Notes: generated from the sequence alone by a model not told the origin. Shown: positions 21,790 through 33,451, numbered from the stretch's first letter. The stretch is 34,147 bases of DNA from Tubiluchus corallicola (GCA_030141605.1 JAQGDQ010000393.1:120001-154147); one strand, 5' to 3'. Numbers and translations: made by a program.

Positions 21790-23284
21790 CTATTTTTGCC
21801 ACTTGCGAGTTTTGATTGGGTAGATATCCGTTTCAGAATTGAATAGGAACGACGCACGTCATTAGCATTGCTGAAAACCATTTAGAAATCTAAAAAAAAC
21901 TTCGCAAAAGTGTGGACGTTTTATTATGCAGGACTAAACACTGGAACACAGCTGAAAACGCACATCAATACAATGAAAATCATTACGCATTAAGAGAGTA
22001 ATTTTCATAATGAAGGGAAATTTTGCGCAGGATTAAACACTATATGGAGAAAACGCACACTTTTGACGTTTTTAAAGGAAAGAACAAGTCACTCAGGTTG
22101 TTGGGTTTATTTTACTGAACATTATCACTTAAACTTAGAAAAATATAACAAAGAAATTTGCAAAAAACTTTCTATAGAGCATAAATCTAAAACATACTTC
22201 CTCTGAATAGAAATTTTCAGGCATGGTGGTTGCCGTCATTCGTTTGAAGATCATGACGTAACTGGGGGACTCCGTGACATTTCGTAAGCGCGCCGTGACG
22301 TTCCGTAGTGCGCGTTACTTAAACTAATTCAAATTTTTGCAGCTTGCCTAATGTTCACGCAAAAATATTACAAAATTAACTATCTAGATTTATTTTACTT
22401 TTGATGAAGATTGACAGTGTGCTACTTTACTTCAAGGCGAATGACGTCATTGGAAGAATGGACATTGAAAATGGGAGCGCCCAAGCTTGAAGTGATGGCG
22501 ACTTTAGTGATTTTACTAATTACAACGAGGCTCTTATTGCAGTTTTATTACTAAATTCTTCTAACATTATTCGCGAACATTGAAATAAGCCTAACCTCCT
22601 AGAAGGCTTGACCTCTCCTTTAGCGAAGTTCGGCAGCTAAACCCTGGTATCCTTGACATTATCCCAAATTTACTGATAATAGTGAAGCGATAAATAAAAA
22701 AGTTTCATTTATATACTGTGGCATTATTTATTTATTTAACATGACTATAAATTTGTTTTTCTGATGTAATTGCGCTTTCTGTATAGACACTTTACAGTGG
22801 CTATAATTAAATCACGTCTACATATACATACATAACAAGAATTCGAAATTGCGTGACGTACAATAATTTTTTATTTACTCATACATGTTTAAAATTTCAT
22901 ACTGACACCTTTTAACAACGCAATAACCTGTAAATAAATTTTAACAGTACATATTTAATAACAGCTGCTAATAACACAACCAAAACAGTACCTTTGAAAA
23001 TTACAGAAACAAACCACCAAAAATTATTTGGTAAGCTACGAAATAAACGATATAAAATATGTACAAAGTTATTAATGGTTACAAAATTGAGTACAGAATG
23101 AACGCAAATATTTTTTGTTGACTATTCTAGGCATAATACTTATGATTACGATTATTTAAAAGTAGTAATTTGCTTCCTGTAGCCAAGTCGTTTTCTGTAC
23201 TGATCAGAAATCTGTCAGAGCAATGGATGCCATGGTATTTTCCTTTTCATAGCTTCAATTGCACAACGTTTCCTAAATTTAACA
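21790..23284. other. no recognised gene
   Basis: Holds the CRE/CCAAT pair and CpG-bearing words near 22250-22320. A TTAA-AGGAAAGAAC word at about 22076 resembles a TTAA-element end, but no partner end was found. Confidence 0.5.
22442..22453. promoter_or_regulatory. CRE plus inverted CCAAT box
   Basis: TGACGTCA is overlapped on the right by ATTGG (inverse of CCAAT). A 27-codon ORF with a hydrophobic middle (22471-22554) begins 18 bp later. Motif pairing of this kind is typical of animal promoters, but the ORF is too short to trust. Confidence 0.3.
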
Positions 23285-23286
23285 TA

Positions 23287-23387
23287 TAGTCTAGCCTCGT
23301 TATCTCGCCCCTCGTTATGCCGCCATACTCACCTCTCGCCAAAAATTTGCCCTAGACGGACAGTGGCGAGATAACGAGGCTAAACTG
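23287..23387. mobile_element. 101-bp pogo/Tigger-like MITE
   Basis: Left end TAGTCTAGCCTCGTTATC, followed by TCGCC; the right end reverse-complements to CAGTTTAGCCTCGTTATC, TCGCC. The 23-bp inverted repeats differ at two positions and TA flanks both sides (23285-23286, 23388-23389), as in Tc1/mariner/pogo elements. Only about 55 bp lie between the arms, so it cannot code for a transposase. Confidence 0.8.
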
Positions 23388-23389
23388 TA

Positions 23390-26212
23390 CTATAAAATTT
23401 GTCACGTATTGGATGAATTGGAAACACAAAAGTACATTAGAAAATACACGATCGTTGATCGTGAGAAGTGTAAACTTGTAATCAATGTCAAACGTTTATA
23501 CTTTAGACAGATTCTGTAATCAGTGTGTTTACACAGAAAAGCTTACGAGCTCGCTCTTTCTTCAAAGACGATTAGCACCTTTTCGCTATGAAAGTGACTT
23601 TGATCCTGACGTAGGGAGATTACTGCTCAGTGGAGCCATAAGACACCTCTGAAAGGTCTATAGAAACAATTACTGTATCCTTGGCTTTCATCATCGTTGC
23701 CTAAACTTCAATAAGGAGTGAGTTGGCTCTTTACCAGCTTAAGCCAAAATTCTAGATAAAAGAAACAGCTCGTTTTCTGTCACTAGGAATACCCAAATTT
23801 TCATGATCATGACTACTACGTAGACGGAGAAAGAGTAACAGCTAGTACTACTAGACAGTATCATTATACTTGTATAAATAAGATTATAGTTGTACAAGGC
23901 GTCATTAAAAACGGCAATACAGACAGACGACCACTAGTCATTTTTCCAAAATTTGTCAGAATGCAAATAAAAACATAATCCCTGTTATAACAGATATTTT
24001 AAGAGTTACAAGTGCAAAAATAGTTGGGTGATACGAAACTAACATAAAACAGTATTTTATTTGGTAGTAAAAAACTATTCGTAGAACGTAGAAATCGTTT
24101 GAATGATTGAGTTAAATTTACAAACAATTGGGTACCACGTAAAACGATTCAAATAGTATAACCTTAATACTTTAGTTACTTAAATCACCGGTGACAGCTA
24201 CGAATAGCACGTGCTGTGTTGAACAATAGAGAAAATTTAATGCCAGATAGTTTAGTATAGTGACATGGTAATTTCACATTTCGTGGTATGATTATTCTAA
24301 CTTCGTTACAGTTCAGTTTGTCTGCTGTGTTTGAAACAATGTACAGACTACTTTGGATTACTACTACACGTACCTGGTTTTGCTGTATCCTTCAGCTATA
24401 GCCACACCACTTGTATTAACCAGGTGATCTACATTCAATGCATTATTGAACGCTTTTTACTGGTCTTAACTACTGCTATCCCAACAGGCATTCAAAGGCA
24501 AGTTTACCAGCTCCCAGTGAAGTTTTCGTGCATCAACTATTGCCGTCCCACTAACTACATTAAACATAGGATTACAGTCTCTATTGGACCCTTTTTGTTG
24601 GACTTAGCTCAGCTATTTCTATGAGACAAAGTAAGCGAACACATGACTCCTGTTCCCATTAGACATTTTTACTGCTGTACCACCTAACCCAGTAATTGCC
24701 ACTCCAAATAGCCTCACGAACAGAAAGCTACTAGCCCTATCTGCTAAGTTAACTCAGATGTTTTTACTTCACTGACCGAACTAATCAATTAGAGAGATTG
24801 TTCTGAAATAGTTAGCAAATAGTTCCCAAAATCAAAATATATCACTACATAATTCATTAATTTAACATTACACTCTACTGAATTACAGTATAGAAGGTGA
24901 AGTCAGCCTCATTTATTCTACTTCTACAGCTACTTCTACACAACAACGTTTGTAAGACCCACATATATGTACATTACTCATATTACACACATTGTATGCT
25001 TGCTTGAGTACAAGTACATTGCTATATTTTCATATTGGAATAATAATACAGGAATATGCAAAGAATAAAATACATATAATGTACAACTGCAAATAACCCC
25101 ATTAATACTCACGAAAATCGAAATAAGATCCCCTGGAATAGATTTTGCTGAAACAAATTCAAGGTTATAGTTTGCTATAAGCAATACTAAGTATTAGTCA
25201 TTAAGGAATGTTGACCACACATAAAATTCAAATACTTATTCACATGGAAAACTGGCGTCTAAACAAATTCACATCTTTTTCACTGCAGCTTACAAACAAC
25301 AGTAAAACTGCATGACCATATAAGCGTTCATACATAATTTATATACCAGTTAGCAAAGTTAAAAATTTGAAACTTAAACGACCTTGCACATTTGTAGTAA
25401 AACTCACTTGAACAATGAAAATAGTAGTAATAAACTAATACGCTGTACACGAGTATTACTAATTTTTCACTAAGTGTTAATGATTAGTTTTTATTACTAA
25501 TTACCAATTACCATGTTTAGTACATTTCCTTTTGTAAATAATAGATCACTTGATCTATGCATATTACTTAATACATAAAATTACACCATGCTTCTTCAGT
25601 AATAGTAGATACTGTGTAAATCCTGTTACCAATAATACTTTCATTAAACTGTATGTCTACTACCATTTCACTGCACTTGAATGATCTGTTTATAAAAATT
25701 ACAGAATGCAAAAATTTCTAAACTTAAACACAGTCTACACAATAAAACCTTTTTTTCAAACTGTTTACTACTACTGTTAAACTTTGTCCACCAACTTTTT
25801 GTTTACAAACATTATTTGCTGTAAAAATCATCTTCCCAAAGCTTGTATACATGTACCCCTTCTATTGTTATAACAGCACAAAAATATTTTTCTTGCACAT
25901 CTAGTACTCATTCATTCTTACAAAAATGTTTGAAAAATAAAGTCACCAGACAGACAGCTTAAAACAGTAAAAATAGTAGCTTTGCTGTCTTGACATTTCA
26001 CTTTCTTTATTAATGGGTGACAATTTATGACTGAAAAGTCGATTGAGAGCTTAATGAAATTTATCTGGGGAATACAGTTTTCCACTTTTACACACTGGGT
26101 ATACGTGTAGACTGTAGTACACTAACACACTAGTATGTTCAATATGTTTAACAATTTTTCTCTCTAAAATTTAACTAATTATTTTCTTAAAACAAGAAAT
26201 AGTTAAGTTCGG
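23390..26212. other. no recognised gene
   Basis: About 2.8 kb of A+T-rich DNA. A perfect 7-bp hairpin, CACGATC-GTT-GATCGTG, is at 23447-23463. A 97-codon ORF at 24331-24624 has no family signal. The right part may include distal 3' UTR of RELCH. Confidence 0.5.
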
Positions 26213-26218
26213 TTTATT
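26213..26218 (-). promoter_or_regulatory. candidate polyadenylation signal for RELCH
   Basis: The minus strand reads AATAAA here, about 560 nt past the RELCH stop codon. A second AATAAA lies at 26006-26011. In A+T-rich DNA such hexamers are common by chance, so the site is tentative and the 3' end is not fixed by sequence alone. Confidence 0.25.
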
Positions 26219-26774
26219 GTTATAAATGAAACCGCACAACAGACAATGCAATTATAGTGCGCTACAAAAGAATTAAGCAATGAAGTATGCTTTACTGGTA
26301 CTGGATAATCATCGTGTGACAAAAGCCTCACAAAACAACGTTAAAATGTAAAAATTATATGTATATGATTCTAATTGATTACTGTTACAACTCTAAGACG
26401 ACATAGCCTAGAATATATTACACAATTATTACTTGTTAATAATTAATTGTTATTGCACATTTAGATGAAAAGTAACTAATGCTACAATGAAATATCAGCA
26501 CATACACTACGTAAGGCAATAACTAGTTAGAAAATACTAATCTCGAGTAGCCAATTGCAGTTTTCAAGTAGTCACAGTCAGAATTGTCGTAAGTTTTGAG
26601 TGAGCTCCAATAAAAAAGTGTTAGTATATAAAAGCTATAACTAGTAAGTATTAAATGAAATATGTGACAGTAACAGCAAGACATTAGCTAATTAGCAAGC
26701 CATTACACTTTGTGCAAATTTCAGTGAACAAAACAGCTACTACAGATAACTCATTGCTTTGGAAACTCAGAAGG

Positions 26775-29700
26775 CTACTTCTTTTTGAAGATGTTTCCAA
26801 TGTTTGTCCCACTAGATTTGTCACGAAAATCTTTGAATTTGCTCATCATTGCTGCTTTAACTTCATGCGGTGCTAAAGGCAGAGTTGTGACAGTTGAAGA
26901 TGAAGAAGTATAATCACTGTCGGTATCCACCGTTTTAAATGTTTCCAACTTTGCCTCAAACTCCTTTATCATTGACGAAACGACTTCAACGTGATCCACA
27001 GCAATTGAAGCCATATCTCTATGAAGACACCGTAAACCTGGCAACAGGGATTCCCTGATTAACTGTTCACCAATGAAACAACACGATAATGCACTGTAAG
27101 TTTCAAAAAGAGCCATAGCCACATCGCGCTTTTTTGTTTCATTTATAGTTTGGGCATTGTTAGTGGCAATAATAGCTAGTCTTGGTAAGATGAAATCATC
27201 ACGAAAACTTGGTTCCGTGTTCGGTCCAATTTTGCCCAAGGTGCGGACAATTTCAACCCGCATTCCATGATCTTCCATGTTTGAGGGATCATCCATGAAT
27301 CCTTGGAATTGCATTACCACTTTTTCCAAAACTTCTTTTTGTTTTCCGGATTCTATAATTGTCCCAAAAGCAGAAACAGTTGCAACACGCACACCAATAT
27401 CCGGGTCGGTTGCCAAGGTTACAAGAGCTGGCACTATGCGGGTAGATAATAAGTTATCATTAACAACTGTGGCAAGACAATCAAATAATTTAGCTGCAGC
27501 TTTTCGGACATGGCTAGAGGTATGCATTACACCCTTCCATAAGACAGAAACAAGCAGTTCATGTTTATCAGTTAGTAAACCTAGTTCCACAAAAGCAGCA
27601 TGGACACTTTTAATAGGCGCACCACACATGGCCAAGATGACCAACATGTCAAAGAGGTAATTAAATAAGTGAGTTTGATCTTCCTCATGCGTGAACACTC
27701 CAAGCACACCTGCCGCATAAACAGGTACGACACAGCTTGTTAAGGGTGTGTTCCCATGTGAAATCGTATCCAATTCCTCATCACTAAGCTTCAGCATCAC
27801 GCCAAATTGTGGTTTCACCTTCGTTATTGTGAAAGTTTTCCCAAGAGTTTTGCACAAACTCCCAAAAAACAAAGAGTATTGGTGAACAGTTTTAGTAAGT
27901 GCAACATCAAGGTTGCATAAAACCTTTAGCAGTCGTGGTATTAGCTGCCTGCATATCCAATCTAATGAAGGCCACATCTCATACCACTCTTCCTGAATTG
28001 TTTTGTCAAATGATGCAATAAGATGTGCCAACCTTCTATCACCTCCTACTAGCAAAGAAATGTCTTGAAAGGCACTGCTTGCTTTCAGAAGTCGGCCAAA
28101 TTCAATATCGACAACATCCTCAGGAATGTCGGCTGAAAATGGTCCAGTTGCGAGGATAGATGCAAACAAAATCGGAACAAGCTGACAAAATGACTCCAGA
28201 AGCAAGCAAAGGCGAGATTCATCAACAGTGTGTATGCCTAAATAAAAATTGTATATGGTAATTATATCTACAATATTGTTTATATGTAGAAAGTTGCTCA
28301 GAGGCTATATGCCAGTGGTGCTGCTTTCAATCTCGGAAAACACATGGTTTTTGGCAGACGAAAAGGACTGAAGCACACCTCAAGACTATATTCCGATAAC
28401 TGGTGATGATCACAAGACTATTTGGCGTCTTATAACTTTACTGTGCAAGAAGCCAGTTCCAAATAATGGTATGGGTTGCTTGCTGCTACATGTGGGCCTA
28501 CAAAATTATTTTCATGTTGATGCATGAGCAAAGTTATAATAAGTAAAATACCTACTCAGCTTAATGTTCACTGCTTTTATGAAAAAACAGCAACTGTGAC
28601 TAATTTTAATGTTTTAAAAGGCAATAAGCCTTAAAAACAAACAATAAGATGATAAGTTAATGTTAGCCAGCTGCTATTTTGAATTCGTGTCAATTTGGTT
28701 TTAAAGACTTGTTTTATTATTCCATAATAGATCAAAGATGGTAGATACCTTTGCATTTTGCTGAAAAAAGTTAAGTTTACATAAAATGTTACCTGATATT
28801 AAGCACAGCTGGTTTTCCAACTTGTCTAGCAGTTTATTGAGTAATGCAGATTCAAGGAGACCCAATTCTAGACTCCAAATTGCAAATGAGTGAAGGAATG
28901 TTTGTTGCGTAGCATAATAAACAATTTCAGAAGAATCAAGAAGCAACTTTAATAAAAGGTCCAAGCTCTGAGTATACTTGTCAGAATCATCAATAAAAGC
29001 CATTAATATTGCAAAACTATATGCAAGCGCTTGTCTCACTTCTTCAGTGCGTTCCTCTTGAGACATTTGCTGAAGCATGGACAGGACTAGAGAGCTGCGG
29101 ATGACTGTTGGTAAATATGGCACAAGAGCACCACATGTCTGAACCACAAGAAGGCGTCGTTCAACATACTTGTGATTAATTTGTTCCCAGCATTGAGGAA
29201 GTAGTTCATTCTCAGCCCTTGTGGGGCCAACAGTATGAGCGTAAGTGACGCAACCTGTCATAATCATGTAACGTTGATCATCATCAGGTTTTTTAATTAG
29301 GTTAAACAAGACATTGAGTAAACTGTCGCGCTCTTCTGTTTTTGGATGTAAACTTGCTGTACAAAGCAGAAGCGGAATTAGTTCTTCACGCTTTGCTAGA
29401 AGCACATTTGGTACAACAAATGGCAATGACCTGGACAGCATCAATACAAGCTCATCACTACAGCTTGCTACATGGGCAACTTCCTCCACGAGGCGACTAT
29501 CTGATGATGGTTTCTCTGAGTAAGACATACTGACTAGAATTTTCTGGAGTGAGTTGGGAATGGTTCTGCAAGTTTTCAAGCTGTCATCATCAGTGTGTTT
29601 TTTGTATATTTCTAAGGTGGAATTTGCTGGTTTTTCATCACCAGCAGGACTTATCTCTTCATTAGTTTTATTCTCAAACAAGTTATTGTCTTGCAATAAA

Positions 29701-30677
29701 TTAGAATGTGTATCTTCAACAGCATCAGTCAACCCAGAGTTACGATGCTCTAACATTTTTGCAAACCGTTCCTCTGCATCAGACTTCTCTTCTTGTATTT
29801 TATGCAGCCTTTCCAGTAGTTCCACTTTTTCACTTTCACTTTTTTCTAGACTCTGCTCAAGATCTGCAATCTTATTTTCACATTCGGTTTTAAACAACAA
29901 ATGCTCTGATTTTTCTTTTTCAAACTCAGCATCCGCAATGTCGACCATACAAGAAAAGTCATGCAATTCTCTGTTATCAGTGTGAATTTTTGCAGTCTGC
30001 ATATAATCTCTATAAAGTTGCAATAAATCAGGAGGGCGAGAGATGTTCAAGCCAACATCATCCCAGTCTTCAAAGTCTTGATCTTCATTTTCATCAGCAA
30101 ATGTAATTGATGTTAGTTTGAATAAATTATTGAGCAAATATTCATTTACTAAAAAATTTAAGGCTCTACGTTCATGTGCTTTTATAGTGTCTGACTGACA
30201 AGTAACTAGTTCAGGACTTGCACACTCTGACTGTGAATCTGCCGCTTGAGTTAAGCTGGCTTTCAAAGATTGGATCGTGTCCTTCGCTTTTCGGAGCTCG
30301 AATTCTAAAACTGCTAATCGCTCATCAGTCTGCTTTTCTCCATCGTCAGAGTACCTGGCATAGTCTAACGAATCAAGAGTTTGAGCACTAGCAGTTCTAT
30401 GAAGATTAGTTGACAATTCATTTTTGCTTGCTGCTTGCGATTCGAAATTTACAGGATTAGAAAAGTAATCTCGTAATCTTGGCAACTCCCTACCAGACTC
30501 CAAGAGTTCTGTGTGAAGTTCTAATGCTGTCAATAATAAATTTTCCTTGATTAATTTTGACGCAATATTATCTAGTTCAGCATGAAACTGTGCACTAGCA
30601 CGGGGAGTATCCACTTCAATTTCATCTTCGATAAAATCGTCCTCAGATGCATAAAAGCGAGGCACGGTATGCGCCAT
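26775..30677 (-). CDS. RELCH: RELCH (KIAA1468) orthologue: LisH, coiled-coil and HEAT-repeat protein, two coding exons
   Basis: Coding exons are 30677-28793 (residues 1-628 plus one base of 629) and 28237-26775 (rest, ending in TAG), predicting 1,115 residues; human RELCH is about 1,216. The start ATG sits in ACAATGG, a good animal context. Visible regions: a LisH domain at about 33-65 with the conserved ALELHTELLESGRELPRLRD stretch; a short coiled coil at about 115-145; a conserved block at about 170-225 (FLVNEYLL, DENEDQDFEDWDDVGL, PPDLLQLYRDY); a longer coiled coil at about 250-310; a Ser/Asp-rich linker at about 315-400; then HEAT-type helices to the end, including FNLIKKPDDDQR, ELLPQCWEQINH, KTFTITKVKPQF, ALVTLATDP and YSALSCCF. 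In the known family, RELCH binds Rab11 and OSBP and promotes non-vesicular cholesterol transfer from recycling endosomes to the trans-Golgi network; the role here is inferred from orthology. The reading frame is intact. Family identity is very secure; the exon junction is inferred from splice signals, phase and homology. Confidence 0.95.
28238..28792 (-). other. RELCH intron (phase 1)
   Basis: On the minus strand the upstream exon ends ATATCAG and the intron begins GTAACA; it ends TTTTTATTTAG before GCATACAC. One base left by the donor plus two from the acceptor make a Gly codon, and the joined frame reads LCLISG then IHTVDESRL, which continues the family alignment (human has a similar DEHKL segment there). 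Without splicing, the first ORF runs about 30 codons into the intron and stops at 28701. No repeat was recognised inside. Confidence 0.85.
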
Positions 30678-30960
30678 TGTATGAAGAGTTTAAATAGGAA
30701 CGAATAATCATGGATTCTTGTCTCCACTTTCTTGGATTAACAGTTTCAGGTTATAATTAAACAAATTTTGCAGTAGTTATAAAAGTAAGGGTACTTAAAC
30801 ATTAAAAACGGCCGTACAATATGGAAAACCTTTTTCAAGACAACAATCTGTCAGGCCTGAGGCCATGACCGGCCAGGACAGAGAGACTCACGTCCGCCCA
30901 TTGCGCTCAATGATCTCAAAGGTGATGAAATGTGTACATTGTTGTTTCGTATTCTACAGA
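30678..30960 (-). promoter_or_regulatory. RELCH 5' flank, possible promoter
   Basis: This is the region directly upstream of the RELCH start codon. It holds the only G+C-rich patch nearby: at 30852-30875 there are three GGCC blocks in about 24 bp, one in the palindrome CAGGCCTG, followed by several CpGs up to 30906. No TATA box or clear initiator was seen. A promoter is inferred from position and composition only. Confidence 0.3.
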
Positions 30961-31081
30961 GACAATTATTAATAATTATTTAGGGGAATATTTTTGTGCA
31001 TTTAACTTGTTGCTGGGTATTGCTGATATCTATTATTAATTAATTATAAATATAGTGTGGCACTGCCATGCAGTGTGTAAC

Positions 31082-31105
31082 TAGGGGTAAGCATTCTGTA
31101 CCATG
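31082..31105. mobile_element. terminal remnant of the hAT-type MITE
   Basis: TAGGGGTAAGCATTCTGTACCA matches the subterminal-plus-terminal sequence of the neighbouring elements (TAGGGGTGAGCATTCTCTACCA) with two changes. The rest of the element is not seen to the right. Confidence 0.5.
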
Positions 31106-31245
31106 GGGGTCAGCGGGCGGATGCACTGATGCATGTGCATCAACAGAATTTTTTAAGAAATTTGTTCAAAGACTAAAATAAACTTTTTTGGTAGTAAACC
31201 AAAAAACACACCAACCCTGTATTTGTTTGAGCAATCCCCGAGCAG

Positions 31246-31666
31246 TAGGGGTGAGCATCGAACGTTCGAGTTCGAACGTTCGAATCGAATTCGAACGAGT
31301 TTTATTAGTTCGAACTCGATTCGAATCCAAAACTTTAGATTCGAATAATTCAGCGCGTCAATCACATATGTTCCTGATCACTAAAATGATTGAAACAACA
31401 TGCAATTAGCGTAATTTAGCAGTGTTTTCTGTGCACAATTTTAAGCAAATTACTAGTCGTTTTATTGCAGAACAAAATCTAGTGATACACATGATCTTTG
31501 TAAGATTAATTTTTACTGGTGGTTCGAAAACTTGTTCGAAAATCGTTCAATCTCAATTCGAATTCGGTTCGAATTCGAAACACTGAAGTTCGGTTCGATT
31601 CGAATTCGAAAGTCACAAATTCGGTTCGATTCGAATTCGCTTTCTGGTAGAGAATGCTCACCCCTA
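31246..31666. mobile_element. hAT-type MITE, copy A, complete
   Basis: Perfect 13-bp inverted repeats TAGGGGTGAGCAT, flanked by a perfect 8-bp target duplication CCGAGCAG (31238-31245 and 31667-31674). An 8-bp duplication with TAGGGGTG-type ends is diagnostic of the hAT superfamily. Both subterminal regions are packed with TTCGAA/TTCGATTCGAA motifs; the middle is A+T-rich with GCAGAACAAAATC and TTTGTAAGA shared by all copies. No protein is encoded. Confidence 0.92.
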
Positions 31667-31674
31667 CCGAGCAG

Positions 31675-32378
31675 TCAGCTGATTTGCAAAGTGAAGTTAT
31701 GCTTATGGGTATCACTTACATAGTGTCGATTCTCCTATCGATTTTCGTTGTCTATGCAGTTTTTAGCTAACTGTAACTGCACTTCTGCATTTAGGGGGTG
31801 GGCCCAAGGGGCCTTGGCCCCCTTTCACAGTAGTAGTGAAATTATGAGTCACGAGTTTGCGGTAAAACAACGAGTTTTAAACTAATAAACTTGCCTGAGG
31901 AAATAGCTTCTAGCAATCACAAAATAGTCTATAATGCAGTAAAATTGCATTTAGCTGTGTCCAGTGGGAAAAGTTGGCATGCATGCAAACATATTAAATT
32001 TTGTATGAACAGTGGGTGGGCTGTCACTTAACAGTCTCAAATCAGTTTTATGTTTGAATATCCACATTTTGCTGGATAGATAATCTTGACACTAAATAAA
32101 CTAAGCTTAAGTAATGGGTCATCTGCATTGCAGTATATTACAAACTTGCTTTTAAGATATATGTCTACTACATATAGAATACAATGAATATTATCTAGAT
32201 AAATGCAGGGAAAATTTATATATTAAAGAAGAATTTTTTACGTTTGAGGAAGTCTGTGTACCAGAATTTAGATTTCATTTGAAGCCTCCAAATTGTGCTT
32301 AGAAATAGGAAAATGCGTTGGACGCCAGGGCTACCCGAACCTCCTAAGTGCTTATGTGTCAAATTTTTTAACCTCTCG
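31675..32378. other. between MITE copies: no gene; short G/C-rich palindromic patch
   Basis: Mostly A+T-rich. At 31793-31831 there is a G/C-rich stretch with AGGGGGTGGGCCC, CCAAGG-GG-CCTTGG (31804-31817) and GGCCCCCTTT, which may be the edge of another repeat. No coding frame. Confidence 0.5.
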
Positions 32379-33069
32379 TAGTGCCCATGTTCTCTACCAG
32401 AAAGCGAATTCAAATCGAATCGAATGTGGCTTTCGAATTCAAATCGAACCGAATTTCAGTGTTTCAAATTTGAATTGAGTTTAAAAGATTTTCAAACCAG
32501 TAGTAAAAAGTAGGAGTGAGCATCGAACATTCCAATTCAATTCGAACTAGTTTTTTTAGTTCGAATTCTATTCGAACCTAAAACCATAGATTCGAATAAT
32601 TCAGCAGTTAAATCACATACGTTCTTTATCAGTAAAATAATTGAAACATCATGCATTTACTGCCAATTAGCATGATTTAGCTGTGATTTCTGTGCATAAT
32701 TTTAAACAAATAATTAGTAGTTTTACTGCAGAACAAAATCGAGTAATATGCATCATCTTTGTAAGACTAATTTTTACTGTTGGATCGAAAAGTTGTTGGA
32801 AAATCTTTCAATCATAATGCGAATTCGAAATACCAAAGTTGGGTTCGATTCGAATTTGCTTTCTGGTAGAGAATGCTCATCTCTAGTAAAAAGTGGTCTT
32901 ACAAAGATTATGCATATTACTTGATTTTTTTCTGCAGCAGAAGCACTATCAATTTGTTAAAAATTTTGCACAGAAACTGCAGCTAAATTGTCCTAATTAC
33001 ATATTGTTTCAAACTGTGCTTGGCTGAAATGCGGAATTATTTGATTCGAACATTCGATGCTCATCCCTA
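32379..33069. mobile_element. hAT-type MITE, copy C, inverted and split by copy B
   Basis: Begins TAGTGCCCATGTTCTCTACC (a decayed end) and runs to 32510, then resumes at 32894 and ends TCGATGCTCATCCCTA at 33069. Orientation is opposite to A and B. Removing copy B and one GTAAAAAG leaves about 308 bp that aligns with copy D. No target duplication is visible, so it is old or was rearranged. Confidence 0.75.
32511..32885. mobile_element. hAT-type MITE, copy B, nested inside copy C
   Basis: Ends TAGGAGTGAGCAT and ATGCTCATCTCTA, flanked by a perfect 8-bp duplication GTAAAAAG (32503-32510 and 32886-32893). Same orientation and similar interior to copy A, with more substitutions and a 46-bp shorter length. 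Confidence 0.9.
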
Positions 33070-33070
33070 C

Positions 33071-33451
33071 CAGGGGTGTGCTGTCTCTACCAGAAAGTGA
33101 ATTCGAATCGAATTTGTGACTTTCAAATTCCAGCCGAACCGAACTCCAGTATTTCAAATTCGACCAAATTTGAATTGAGATTGAAAGATTTTCAAACAAG
33201 TTTTTGAACCACCAATAAAAATTAGTCTTACACAAATCATGCATATTACTCAATTCTGTCCTGCAGTAAAACCGTTAAGAATTTGTTTAAAACTATGCAC
33301 AGAAATCACAGCTAAATTATGCTAATTGGCAGTAATTGCATGACGTTTAAGTCGTTTTAATGATAAAGAACGTATGTGATTGAAGTGCTTAATGATTCGT
33401 ATCCATAGTTTTAGGTTCGAATTGAACTCGAACGTTCGATGCTCACCCCCA
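33071..33451. mobile_element. hAT-type MITE, copy D, inverted
   Basis: Begins CAGGGGTGTGCTGTCTCTACC and ends TCGATGCTCACCCCCA. Parallel to copy C and separated from it by one base. The expected 8-bp duplication is not present (ATCCCTAC versus GCATGTAC). Interior shares TTTGTTTAAAACTATGCACAG-type text with C. Confidence 0.8.

Noticed and set aside
22076-22100. TTAA-AGGAAAGAAC as another TTAA-element end
   Set aside because: No matching opposite end or similar interior was found nearby.
27277-29985. Plus-strand ORFs of 61-143 codons
   Set aside because: They lie antisense to the conserved RELCH exons and have no features of their own.
31153-33253. Short ORFs rich in Arg, Phe, Glu and Ser
   Set aside because: They read through TTCGAA-type repeats of the hAT MITEs on both strands, and are not genes.
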